Below are positions 48,542 through 61,550 of a stretch of 64,000 nt of DNA, in pieces. Below the pieces are notes generated by a model that saw only the letters and a list, made by a program, of their open reading frames with translations, was not told the DNA's origin and searched no databases. Source of the stretch: Phascolomyces articulosus (taxonomy: Eukaryota > Mucoromycota > Mucoromycetes > Mucorales > Lichtheimiaceae); contig JAIXMP010000016.1 in NCBI GenBank assembly GCA_025677815.1, positions 186,001 to 250,000 of the forward strand, read 5' to 3'. Each line of letters starts with the position of its first letter. The stretch's first letter is position 1. The position numbers and the translations under genes were made by a program.

Positions 48542-51068
48542 TCATAAAGATGCCGATTCTTCAGTTTGTTTCTTTTCCCTTCTTTTCCACCAAGGATGTG
48601 CTTGACGAATTTGCTCTCCATATTTGTGAACGACTGGTACACAGATACAATAAAATGCAAGGTTCATTAAAGCCGCCAATGTACTATATAACAATCAACA
48701 GATACAGATTTTAAATAATTTCATATAAAGGTATATACAAACCCGTATAACCGTGAATAAATATTCTTCCAATAAAGAGAATAAATAAAACTTACTATGA
48801 CCAACCATCGCCAAGTCGAGCCCGTATCGTAGCTGCTGCTAATGAAAAAACCATAGCCATCAGGTTTCGTGTAAAACCTGCAGCCGATACAACTATATGT
48901 TTTTTATAAATTGTAATAAATAACAAGAATAGATTACTAGGGTTATTATTCGTTTTATGCGTAATAAAATATAGTACCTGATGCTGATATCGGCGCATAA
49001 CTGTCTACAAGATAGGCAACAGTGACTACTAAAGAGAACATAGTACCAAGGGCAACTATATAATATTCATAATATAATGGCATTAGATAAAAACAGTAGG
49101 TAAATTAGAATAATATTTAGCCCATTTTTGAACATAATCATTTCTTCTTTCGGTATATATAGAATTACTTTTCTTTTGTTTCTTAACGTACCCATAAAAT
49201 AGCCGATAAGAGGAACAAACCAGTGAAATCGTGCATAAATAAACCAACCATAAAAAAGATAACCAATGACTATCAATGGAATACCAACATAAAATGGAAT
49301 CAATCGTGCTTCTTTACTGATCTGTCTGTTAGAATATTTTTTCCGTATATAGATATAAACCCGATCAGATACTTGTCCTGCAATGAATGCACCTAACACA
49401 TTACCCAATCCACCTGTCAAGTACAGTAATCCTGTTGATCCTGTACTAAAATGATGGATATCATTATAAGTGGGTGATAGGATGGTCACCAAAAAGTAAA
49501 ACCATCCAAATCCAAGCGAGGTGGGTAAACTCATGAGGAATACATCTAAACGGGACAACAACCGAAGACCCCTAAACTATATAACGCGCATGTTGGTATG
49601 TATGTAATAGTGTTAATAATAACTTAATAAGCTATATCTTTTATGTAAAAGAAGAAAAAAGAGCTGTATATGTATACCGGATCAAACTTTAAATATTGAA
49701 GCCATGATTTGATTGTTTTTGGTTTTTCTCGATCAGCAAATTGTTGTGGTCGATATAATGTCTCACGCATCAAAAAGATATCTGCCAACAGAACAACACC
49801 ACCAATGATGGTGGAAATATAAAAGATCCAGCGCCATCCAAGGCTTTGGGTTATGTAACCGCCTAATAAAGGAGAGAAGGCAGGGCCAAGGACAGTACTA
49901 GTATATAGGCGCAAGTTATTAAAAAAAAAGGTACAATAAAGATGCTGTACAGTAATAAATTATACATTTACATACGCAAGTGTCAAACTTCCCATAGCTC
50001 GTCCTCGTTCATGTGGAAAGAATAAATCTGCCGCTGCTCCGCCACCTACAGAGGACGCTATTGATGAAGCATTGTATAATCGATGTTATTGTAAGTAACA
50101 AGATATTGTCCAAATATAATATAACTTGTTACACTTACCTGCTGAAGAAAATATCCCTTGCAAGATACGCATGATGAAAAATAAGGCAAGGTTCTTGGAT
50201 ATGGCGCAAATAATAGTGACGACAGTATAAAAGGCCATCGATACTACTAATACGGGCCTGTTATTACACAAAAAAAATATAGGAATAGAAGGTTAAGAAC
50301 CATATTAAGAAGGATCAACAAAGTTAATACAACTTACTTGCGACCAATACGCTCACTTAATGGTGCCCAAAACAATGGCTATTATAAAAGACAATAAAAA
50401 GTGAGTAGAATAGTCAATCTATCCAAATTTGGTTTAAAATAATGTCAATATACTTTACCGCAATGGCCATGGAAAGAACAAAAAGGGCAATGGTAGCATT
50501 AATTACCTAATTAAAAAAAATCAACAATAAATATATTAAAAAATATGTGATTTACAATGATATTGATTAGATAATTGAAACACTCTTAACTGTCAAATCT
50601 GTATCAAAATATTCTTGAAGCACTTGGGTTGCTGGCATCTGAAAATTAAACATTCAATATCTAGTTTAGTATATTTTTTTTAATCAGAATTAGGAGGAGT
50701 AACACTCTCTTCCCCAACTCTCTACGTCTTCCTTAATTCAAGAGTTTGTCTCTTGCTTCGGTGAGTTATTTACATAAACGGATGAAGTGAAATAGCCGAT
50801 AAAAGCATTACAAAAAACAATTGAAAAGTTTCCCCATTTCTTTCGTTTCGACCAGTTCTAAACACGTAATCACATCATTCATTTTTTATTAGTGCCTATT
50901 ATATATTTTTGATCTGATAAAATGGCCGATAGTTACTTTGGGATCATTTAAATCTTTTTCTTCTTCTGCTGCAATTTGTGTCATACTAGGAATAGTCATG
51001 ATACCATCCTCATTGATTGTACTTGTTGTACTAGGTTTTCTTGTCTTATATTCTTCTTCAAGGTCCAT
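48542..51068 (-). CDS. MFS transporter C, DHA1 family
   Basis: A minus-strand gene of about twelve exons, from ATG 51068 (MDLEEEYKTRKPST) to TGA 48542, in the same exon pattern as transporter B including the intron after GYFMG. Visible motifs are PLFWAPLSERIGRK, IMRILQGIFSSAG, GPAFSPLLGGYITQSLGWRW, ETLYRPQQ in the central loop, and SLGFGWFYFLVTILSPTYND. The C-terminus is PWWKRREKKQTEESASL, longer and more basic-acidic than in A and B. A DHA1 proton antiporter of unknown substrate is the best call. An alternative upstream in-frame ATG (51290) is rejected because the leader is unlike its paralogues. About 0.8 kb separates it from transporter B, and tandem duplication is the likely origin. Confidence 0.88.
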
Positions 51069-52093
51069 CTTTCTTGAACAAAAAATAATAATTAAAAAAT
51101 AAAAGAAAGAACACGCGTGGGGTTGAGTATGGGGAAAGTGTAAATTTTTTTGCAAAAAACGAGAGGTGGTTTTTGAATAAGCAGAATTTGCCCAAAAAGT
51201 TTGTTTTAGGAAGGTCTGCGTAACCATAATAATCCAAGGAATTGAGATGAGCCGATCCATGACAAATCTTATAATGAGTCGTTTGGACACGCTCGATTAA
51301 GTTTCTAGTTAAAATACCATCGTGCGTGGGATGTTTTTTTTGTTCTTCTTTTCCCTTCATTCTCTCTCCCTTATTTTTTTTTCTCATTCTTTTCATTCAA
51401 AGAGGAACAAATTGCTCTTGCTATCAAAACACATTGTTATGGGATGTGTCGTTGTTTCAACATAATATTACTACCGACTTGAGAATGACGAGATACCAAA
51501 TTTATAGCTGAGTTGCTCTATATCATGAAGGCAAGAGATCTTTGATAAAAAGCAAAAAGAAACCATAAAGATTTATGACGGCGGTGAATAATATGGAGAT
51601 AAAGAAGTAGTATTGTAATGATAATTATTTAGGTAATTGAGATCCAAGGAAAAAAAAGATATCCAAATTTCACATATTAGATAAACAAAAAGAATAAACA
51701 GTTTCATAATAACGTGGAAAATGAAAATCCCTGATAATAAAATTGGCGCATTTTGCTTGCGATAATAAAATCCAGTTTCAGATTGAAAAAGATGGAATTT
51801 CATTGGACCCCACAATTCTTCATATGGTTTTCTTTTAGGATTTTACCCACGCTTCTTTTTTTTTACACCTTTGGATAAGTTCCTGTCCTGCCTGCCAATC
51901 TCTTTCTCTTTTGTTTTTTTCTTTTTGTTTCTGATATATCCATTTTCTATTACAGGAAAGAAGAAAAGTTACAACCTAAACTTCAAATATATCTTTATAA
52001 TATATCAATTTAAACAATAGAGCGTTTATTGCATATATGATCCTTTTCTCCTTTTCTTCTTTCTTATTATAATACATCTATATATATCATTCA
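51069..52093. other. intergenic between divergent MFS transporter C and the CoA carrier
   Basis: About 1 kb with T-rich and pyrimidine tracts and no protein-like frame. The small frames on both strands are low in complexity. It is shared upstream DNA of two divergent genes. Confidence 0.6.
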
Positions 52094-53472
52094 ATGCAAA
52101 CTACTTCGCCACAGCCTATTGCAGCGACAACAACAAACGCTCCCGTTCGAGTTAATAATGCCACAAATAATAGTGGTTATCGAAAAAAGACTCAAAATCT
52201 CGATTATATTATACGATCAGGTCTTGCTGGTGGCGTTGCAGGATGCGTGGTATGTTTTATTTTATTATTTTTTTTTTCTAGACATGTCAAAAAAAATAAA
52301 ATGAGTCATTGTCGCTGACAAAGATCAAAAAAAAAATTTACACTTGTCAAATCATTTAGGCCAAGACGGTAATTGCACCACTTGATCGTATAAAGATTTT
52401 ATTTCAAGCACGAAATCCAGTATTCGATAAATATGCTGGTATGATAAGAAATAATAATAATAAAATAACAAAACAGTTATTAATAATATGACTAAAACAT
52501 TTGTAAAAAAAAAAAAAAGGTACATTTTCGGGTGTCTTCAAAGCTGGACGGGATATTATGAAAGATGCAGGCGTTATGGGTTTGTTTCAGGGCCATTCTG
52601 TCACGTTACTTCGTATTTTTCCTTATGCAGCCATTAAATTTGTTGCATATGAACAATATCGTGCAGTAAGTATCCTTTTTTTTTCATAAAACCATGGTTT
52701 ATAATATAAACAAGAATTTTTTCATATAGACTAAAAATAATCATTTTCCCAAAATCAGGTTTTAATGCCAACGAGAGCACATGAAAATGGAAGACGTCAA
52801 TTCATAGCAGGATCTTTGGCTGGCGTAACCTCTGTATTATTTACATACCCATTGGATTTATTACGTGTACGTATGGCCTATGAAGTAAAACAAGTGGGAA
52901 AAGCACGTCCAGGTCTTTTATCCACATGTGCACAAATTTACAACGAACCAGCAGCTGGACATAATAGAGGAGGATTATCATTCAAAATTGTGAATTTTTA
53001 TCGTGGATTTATGCCAACGGTCGCTGGTATGATTCCTTATGCTGGTCTTTCCTTTTGGACACATCATATTGCTACTGAATTTTGTCGATTCAATCCAATG
53101 GTTACCCAATATACACGCGCACCACTTGACTTTGATCCTCAATCAAGCGATTTAACACCTTCACAAAAACGGATATTGGAAAAACCACCCTTGAATACCT
53201 GGGCAGAATTAGCCAGTGGTGGTATTGCAGGATTGGTGGCCCAAACTGGAAGTTATCCATTAGAAGTCATTCGTCGACGTATGCAAGTTGGTGGTTTGTT
53301 GAACCCAGAGGTGTTTGTTAGTTTTATGGATACAGTCAAGGATATTTATCGTGTCAAAGGATTTAAAGGCTTTTATGTTGGTTTGAGTATTGGTTATATT
53401 AAGGTCGCCCCATTAATGGCTACCAGTTTTGCTGTTTATGAACGAATGAAGACGGCATTACATATAGATTAG
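52094..53472 (+). CDS. mitochondrial coenzyme A carrier, Leu5/SLC25A42-type
   Basis: Four exons (52094-52249, 52360-52438, 52520-52665, 52759-53472) encode 364 residues. Three mitochondrial-carrier repeats are visible, each with its signature: APLDRIKI after [25 protein letters not shown] after SLAGVTSV, and [12 protein letters not shown] after [35 protein letters not shown] and the long loop between the second and third repeats are those of the Leu5/Graves-disease-carrier and SLC25A42 group. These proteins bring coenzyme A (or a precursor) into the mitochondrial matrix across the inner membrane. The N-terminus is Thr/Asn-rich and not a cleaved presequence, as usual for carriers. Confidence 0.92.
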
Positions 53473-53867
53473 AATTAGTTTTTTATTTATTTATTATTAT
53501 TGTACCTTATACTTCTTTTTATCCACACACATTTCTTTCCCTCTTTGTTTCGTCTCATTCTTATTATACCTATTTCTTTTGTCCTTTTTTCTTTCGTCTT
53601 ATATCTAAATCCCTTCCCATTAGAGTAGTGATATCCTGCTCATTTTCCAAAACAACCCTCCACTATTTCTTTGGTATTGTATATAATCTTCTTTGACCTT
53701 GTAAAATATATACATCTTTTTTTCCATAACGACTTGTTTCTCTTTTTTTGTGGAGTAATCCTGATTGGCTTTTCAAAAATCAGGTCAGGTTTTTTTTTTG
53801 ACAGCTCCTATGTGATAGTGAGTTCTTTTTTTTTGTTTTTTTTTTTTCTTTGGTGTTTTTGTTTACA

Positions 53868-55426
53868 ATGTTGACGCAACGGTTACGCTCCATGTCTTTA
53901 TTACCTCATGCTTTACGAGGAAGCCAAAGAGTTATCACTTTTGCTGTAAGAAAACCGCTCATTGCTACTGTAGAACAACAACAACCTTTACTACGATCGT
54001 TTTCCAATGATTACTTTATATCCACCAAAACACACAACAAGAACAAAATTATTTATGCTTCATTCCAATGCAAACGATTATTTGCCACGGTTCCTTCCAA
54101 CAATAGTAGCAGTACATTTCGTACCATGGCATTTTATAAATTCCATGACTTGAAAAAAGACGATCTACCTATTTTTCGACAACAATTATTAGACGATTTG
54201 GGCAAGTGGGGTATCGTAGGTCGCATTTACATTTCTACCGAAGGAATCAATGCCCAGCTTTCTTGCCCTGAAAAACATATTGATCAGCTACGACGTTATT
54301 GTCAAGAAACCTTGAAACCTACTGTGGGTGAATTGATGGATTTGAATTTGGGAACAGAACCTGAAGCAGGGGAACGAGCTTTCCGTGCACTTCATGTTCG
54401 TATTCGAAAACAACTGGTAGCGGATGGTTTGGATCCTGCTTCGTATGATCTTAAAAACAGACCTTCTCATTTGTCCCCAGCAAGATGGCATGAAAAATTA
54501 TCTAATTATAAGCAAAAACATGGCAAGGATCCGATCTTGATTGATATGCGAAACCATTATGAAAGGTATTGTATGAAGATGACTAAAGAGAAGAGGGCTA
54601 CTTTGATATTCAAGGAAAATAAGAAAGGGAAACTCATATTTTTCTTTGATATGTTAGTGAAATTGGATATTTTGAAGGAGCTATCCGACCCAACGTTGAT
54701 ACTTTCCGTGGTAGTATTGATGCCATGAATGAAATTTGTAAGAACATACCAAAAGATCAAGAAATCTTCATGTATTGTACAGGAGGTATTCGATGTACCA
54801 AAGCAGGTGCTATCTTACAATCCGCATCTGGATTCGAAACAGTCCATCTTGTCGAAGGAGGTATCACTGCATATGGTCGTTGGGTACGTGATCGGGAACA
54901 AAAACAGGATAATTACAAAAAACAACCAGCTTCCTTGTTTCGAGGCAAAAACTTTACATTTGACAAGCGATTAGGTGAAGATATCACAGATGAAGTGTTG
55001 GGTAAATGTCACATTTGTGGACAGCCTTCGAGTCGATATCAAAACTGTGCTCATGCATCCTGTAATCTTTTGATGTTATGTTGCTCCAACTGTGCATCTC
55101 AATTTTTAAATACCTGCGGTAGAATGGATTGTTATGATACAGTGCATGATTTTAAACAAAAGACAACTGATCATCATTATTTCAAACCTGATGGTCCTAT
55201 CATGATCGATGGCGTTCGAGCCTTTGTTAAACAAGGAGAACACGGAGAAGAACGCGTAGTTGTGGGTAAGACAGGTGTCAAATGTGAACATCAATACCAT
55301 CGTCGTGTTCGAGCTGTAGAGGTGTTGGGTGAACCAGGCAATATACTAAAAGAATGGGTAAAAGCTGGAAGGGAGTTACCACCCGTTGCTAACGCCACAG
55401 CCACTTCCTCGTCATCTTCTTCATAA
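53868..55426 (+). CDS. rhodanese-domain protein, TrhO/TSTD2-like
   Basis: Two exons (53868-54565 and 54658-55426) encode 488 residues. The basic, hydroxylated N-terminus (MLTQRLRSMSLLPHALRGSQ) suggests mitochondrial import. The TrhO (YceA) N-terminal ferredoxin-like domain runs from FYKFHDLKKDDLPIFR through GRIYISTEGINAQLS. The rhodanese domain contains ILIDMRNHYE, YFEGAIRPNVDTF and the active-site loop YCTGGIRCTKA with its Cys. A Cys-rich C-terminal zinc module follows (CHICGQPSSRYQNC, CCSNC). Bacterial TrhO hydroxylates U34 of tRNAs to ho5U using O2; eukaryotic TSTD2 relatives are little studied. Activity is inferred from the loop. The Ser run at the end is species-specific. Confidence 0.88.
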
Positions 55427-55856
55427 ACAAATCCCCCATCTTTTCTATTTTTGAATAGACACACTCATAATGACATGTAATATAGTATTAGATTGTAACA
55501 TAATAAAGTATCCACTATTTTTTATTATAATTATTAAATTAGTTAATCAAAAACAAAAACTGTATATCATGTAATGCACATTGGATCATCACAAGTCTAT
55601 AAATATCCAATTATTGAATTTCTTTTTGACAGGGTTATGACCTGTTTTTATGATCATGTAATATCGCACTCGAAAATCAAGTATTTATAGCCAAATAACC
55701 AAATATGAAACATGTAAACGAACAATATAATTTGTTATGTGAAAATGAGAGATTCAAGTGTATATGCTAACAAAAAAGAAAGGTATATTAAAATGTTTGT
55801 GAATGAAAGAGGAGGAGTAAGAGAAGGAGGAGGAGGAGAATATATAAAAAAACATT

Positions 55857-58126
55857 CTAGTTGCCAGTGCATCTAGAAATGGGTGGAGCTTCAGCGCTCG
55901 TTGACCAAAGAGAAAGTGTGATATAAGTAGTGTAAGTCATAGACACAAGACCAAAGATAATGATAGCGATATCAATGAATTTTTGACGGAAAGTTTGAGC
56001 GACGCCCTTAAGATGGAACAAGGGTGGGAACAAGAAGCAAAGTGGAACACAACAGAAAGAACCCACAATAGAGACAAACTTGTCTAGATCGCTCGAACCA
56101 GCAATAGCAACTCCGGCACATACCAAAACAGTGAAGAATCGGAAAGCATTCTTTTCCCATTTCACGACTGGGTTATTTTTACCTGAGCGCGTGAACAGAC
56201 CGGTTTCCATAATACGAATAGCAGGGAACAATTGTAATGGAATGGATAAACAAATAGCCAAGGCATATAAACCTTGAATCGTATCGACTGTTCTAGTAGC
56301 AGGCAAGTTCAACAAGATGACGGTTTGAACATCTTTACCAAAGGCAAGGTAAGAAAGGAAACCGATCGACAAGAATAACAAGGTGATACCAAATAAGGTC
56401 CAAGAAAGTACTTTAGGGAATTTCTCGGGGTTCTTCATGGATTCAGTGATGGGAATCACAAGACCCACACCTTCATAAGTAAACACGGCAGTACCGATAA
56501 ATGTGGCAAAGGAAGAGGAATTGATGGTCCAAATCACATCACCTACACCATGAGTGGCAAGCACCAAAAAGTCATAATAATAAAGATACACCAATCCGAT
56601 CAAAATAAATAAATCTGCAATCAACGCAAAAGCGGACAATTTTTGGATCTTTCGAATCATGGCCAAGGGTACAAATACAAGAATCTGTCCCAAGATGAGA
56701 TAAGCAAGAGGAACAGTGACTTCACAGTGAAATACAGATTCTAGAAGCGCTTGAAGATTTTGTGCAACGAATACCATGTATGCACACACAAATCCAATCT
56801 GAAACCATCAAAAAAAAATAGTTTTTTTTTTTTTTAGATAAGAAGCGATGAACGTATTCTGATATCATTTTCTTCCATCGTATATTTTAATCCCACGCCA
56901 AATATCTTTATAGAAAAAAAAACTAACCTGAGAAAGTGTAATAGAAACCAACACAGCCATACGCATTGTTTTACCAAAAAGTACACCACCAATATCACCA
57001 AACGACATTGGTACTTTGCTTCGGGTTTCAACAAGTAAAAGGAAACTATACAATGAAATGATAGCAATGACTGCCAATAAAGTAGTTGAAAATATCATAC
57101 CGCCATTATAAAATCTAAATGTAGATGTGCACAGATCATCATCCCACGATTTTTTGTTGGGTGTTAGTTACGATTCATCCACAAACAAAACTGTAACCCA
57201 GCATCCACCCCCAAAAATACTTACGCTTTTGGTAAAAACATAACACCCGTACCGACGAATGATTTTAACAACAAGAAAACAGCTTTTGAAGGAGAAGCTG
57301 TTCCTTGAGGAGGCTGTGCACCATCTGCAGGTATCAGTGGAGATTCTTCATCCGCACCTTCAAAGAAATCAACATCATCTTCATCCTCATCTTCGTCATC
57401 GCTTAAATCTTCACCACCAAAATGACCATACAATGCCAAAAATTCAACAAAGGATTTTGTCATCCAAGGAGAAGGTTTTTGATTATCTTGATGACGTGCA
57501 CGCACAAAATGACGACGAAAACCTCCTGGATCTCTTAAATTGGCCAATGCAGGATCGGAAGGTTCATTACGCTGCAATACGACAGATCGGGTACGTTTCC
57601 GTTGATGCCGATTTTGTTCCACATTTTCAGTCCATTTATAGATACCGTGCGTAATTGATCCACCAGGAAGTTGATGGACAGAAGTAATACCAGACGAATT
57701 ATCATCCGATTGGTATTCCTCTTCGTGACGTGATGGTACAGGGGAGGTCTCGACCAAATGTCGTTTTACCATTTTGGCTACATGTCCTTCTGGTAAATCC
57801 GTATGGGTTGTTGTATTCGAGAGGGGTCTAAAAAGTGAATGACTACTACCTACACGACTTAAATCGCCACCCCCGTTTGGTGTGCCTATACCACTTCCAC
57901 CAAAATTATTGCCGTTGTTATTTCCATTGGTACTGCCATAAGTTCTGATGGATGCCGCTGGTGAAGAACCAAATAAGTTGGGTGGAATAGGTGAAGAAGA
58001 AAGTCTGGCTGTTGAAGAAGCTCGGTCAAATGAAGTGGATAGATATCGATCAGGATCATTTTGTTGTTGTTCTTGATTGTGTCGATCGGAAAATGCTTTT
58101 GCATTCACCGGTAATGGAGATGACAT
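55857..58126 (-). CDS. vacuolar amino-acid transporter, Avt3/Avt4-type (AAAP family)
   Basis: Three exons on the minus strand (57225-58126, 56928-57114, 55857-56798) give 676 residues. A long Ser/Asn/Gly-rich cytosolic N-terminus of about 285 residues holds an acidic run (DDEDEDEDD) and ends at ASPSKAVFLLLKSFVGTGVM, the start of the transporter core. Eleven or so helices follow, with FYNGGMIFS, SFGDIGGVLFGKTMR, FVAQNLQALLE, FTYEGVGLVIPITESMKNPEKFP and FPAIRIMETGLF, all typical of the Avt3/Avt4/PAT branch. Yeast Avt3 and Avt4 export neutral amino acids from the vacuole to the cytosol by proton symport. The direction is inferred from family. Start ATG 58126 is used; the frame extends upstream to 58228 with a poor hydrophobic leader. 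Confidence 0.92.
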
Positions 58127-61100
58127 TTTGTGAGAAAGAATAAAGAAAGAAAAGGAAAAAGAGAAAAAAAAGAGAACTGTGTTCGAAATAGATTTTTTGT
58201 AGCCGAGGAAGCGGTTATAATTGCTCACTTCCCCTAAACTTTTTGGACGAGTGAGTGAGAGAAACTAAAAGAAGTTTTTCTCCGACCATATAAAATGTAA
58301 TAAGCGTATAAATAAACCAGACAAACTTCAAGGCAGGAATTGCCTTTTTTGATCATTTTTATTTGTGTAACATCAATGACGCATTATTATTATAATTACC
58401 TTGGCAAATCATTACAAGTAACTCACTGTTCCTTGTTGCTGGTACTAGTGGTTACATAACGTCAGCCAGATGCAAGCCCATTTAATAAAATGACAGCTTC
58501 TTCTTCTTTCACTCATATGATCATTCAATCATCTTCCACTTATCAAAAAAAGAAAAACAAAACCCCTGACCTACACCAATCCACCACACCCCGTTTCTTC
58601 CTCCTTGTTTGGGAATATTCGCAAGAGGTGTGTTACATCAAGTTTACGCCCATGATTTTTTTATATTGATCATATTAAAATAGTTCCCTACATCATCAAC
58701 AATAGAAAATCATTTACCCTTTTGTTACTATCATTAAGTCACATCTTTATCAATCATTCATTCTCATATCATTATCCTATATTTTACGTAGATCTTGTAT
58801 ATTTATTTATTGTTGTTGTTGTCCTGGAAGAGTAATCCGTTATCATTATTACATTTGAGGAGCTTTACAAGAAGTCGTGAATTTTATAGATAAGTAATAA
58901 TGAAATTGGGGGAGTTGGGGGAGGCTGTTATGCATTATTAAAATGATATTTGCAGTTGTAAAATCAATATGCATAATAATTATTCTTATGTGTATTGCTC
59001 AGCAAATAGCATTATGCATTCATTCTTCTTCGCCTTCTTCTGGTTGGTTATTATACTCTTGTCAACATGAATATATAAAGTCAGTTTAGTAAATCTTGTC
59101 AAAAAACATGTCGAACGTAATGAGGTCATAATTGAACACATAAAATAATACTACGGAACAGAATTTTTAAAGTTCTAACAATTGTTGCACAGATAAAGAG
59201 TCATATAATTCACAAAACACGTAGCACTATCTATTTTATATAATAATAATCAATTCCCAGTCTTAATATTTTATGCAGGAACCATCTTTTCATTCTTTAA
59301 TAGATATCTCTTTTATTTTGGGGGAGGGAGGAAGGAGTTACTGTTCTTGTGATCTTTTTTTTACCCATCTTATTCTTTATAATTATATATGTAATCCTAA
59401 TATACTTCTTTTATTTTAATATGTACTTATAAAAGTTGACAAAGGAAAAACCAACATATGGAAGGTTCAAAACAATAGCCATATTTGTATAACGATGTTT
59501 TTTATTGGAGACAAAACGACGTTTTGTAAAAATTAATACGTTACTTTGGTTATAAAATTTATACAAGGAAATTTTACATGGTGGGTTGAGGACCAAAGTT
59601 CTTTTTATAATACAATTCTCACTTCAATATAATTTTGTTATTAGTACAATCAATCTCCACTTTCACAACCTCAGGATTTCCCGAGATTTTGTTGCATTAA
59701 GTTGAGTTTCATAAAAAAAAACGGGAGTAGACCAATTTTTATATGTATATGCTTTACTGATAAATAGCATATATGTCGAAAAAGTTATTGATAACAGATT
59801 TTTATTATAGACGTCTGAAAGTATAAAGTTACAATATCTACTGTTGATCAATCTACTATAAACTTTTTTTTCAAAAACTTTTTTTACGCATTTATGACTC
59901 TGAAGTAATAATATTATATCCTGAATCTGAATTATAATATATTCCTTGATAACGAGATTCTATGCATATTTGTTGTGGCTAGAAGTCTTTTTTATACCTT
60001 CAGGAAGACAAGGAAGAAATATAGTTTATGCATGATTATTACTATTTAAAGGTATTTGTTTACCTTCGATAAAGTACAATAGCTAAAAAGACCTGTCGCG
60101 AGTTGCATATTGCGAATTCATTAAAGTTTTTTTTTTCACTGTTTCAAAGAAATTATTGTATAAAACAAAGTTTTGCAAAAGGTGAGAGTTGTAAAAGCAA
60201 GATTTGGCTGTATTCAACGAGATCTCATTTCAATGTTACTATAATAGTTTGGGAGAATTTTCACAGATGAGATAAATAAACATGGTCATTTTTCTGTGTA
60301 GTGTATATAATGACTTTGATATAAAAACATTTACCTTAATACACAGACATGTTAATAATAAGCTGACAGATAGTATATATATGGATTTGACTTGCCCAAA
60401 AATTCGTTTGTGATAGTAGTAAATCCCAACGACCTCAGAGAAGGGTGCTCCAGAATCTGGAATGATCTCTTAGTTATATTGTGCTCATCCTCTTCTCAGC
60501 ACGTACTATACTCAATATCGCTTATAGTAGTCTTTCATACAAATTTCATTCTCGGTAAACTTTTCTTTACTCAGGGTTTCCTTTGATGTTTGTTTGTAAT
60601 TGTAGAACTCAGCCTTCATGTCCTTACCATCGATGAGTTAGGTATCCGATATCCAATTTTGTTAGATTTCGAGGAGGCGAATCGTGTAATTCCGACAATG
60701 ACCAAGCTTCATTATCATTGTTATCCATATCCTATTTTAATAGCTCTTGTATATATCACTGTTCTGTATGTTATATAAGGTTTGTTGTTATCAAATTAGG
60801 GATATATGTATTACCTCTTGTCGATTTCGGAAAGATATATCCATTGACCCAGGTTTTCTATTATCGCAACCTGTTTTCTGTGGCAGCAACTTTTAGTATA
60901 CTGTAGTACTGTCGTTGTGTCAATAATTAAACATAATGACTGCAATTTCTATGACTTTATAAGTAACATGATAATGATATCTTCATTTACATTTTTCCCA
61001 CTTATCAGAACAACCTTGCTCATCATCTTCTTTTGTAATACAGCTTTTTATTTATTTATTTCTTTTTCCAATTCTACATGGTAAGAGCGCAAATTTTAAC

Positions 61101-61550
61101 ATACAATTTTCTATATAAAGACTACAAATCCATCGTTATTATTAACTATGACTACCAATGGCTCTCTCATCACACTACTGTATTTACAGAAGGCAAGTTA
61201 CCGCATTGAATAATCTTTGTCTATAAACAACCAGAGTTACTTCTAGAAAAGAAATCCATTTCATTTACTAAATAAGTACACTGTGTAATGGGAATTTTAT
61301 ATAAAAACGTAGTATAGATCTATAATTTTTTTATACAACCCAATATACAGTATTTGTAACACTTCATTACGTCAATCAGCGACAAAGTGTATTATAAAAT
61401 CCATGGATACTGTGAACAAAACCTGAGAAATAAATAATAATATATTCAAGAAAAATGTATCAGTGAGAGGGACTTTATATATTTTTATTAATGTACAAAA
61501 AAATGAGAGAAAATAAAATACAATGAAGTGATTTGATTTTATTATATAGA
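58127..61550. other. 3.4-kb intergenic region, no gene accepted
   Basis: Mostly AT-rich sequence. A minus-strand open piece at 60628-60728 starts with ATG, reads AWSLSELHDSPPRNLTKLD, and ends at a GTAAGG donor, but no following exon joins in frame, so it is noted only as a candidate. Other frames lack protein character. Confidence 0.5.
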
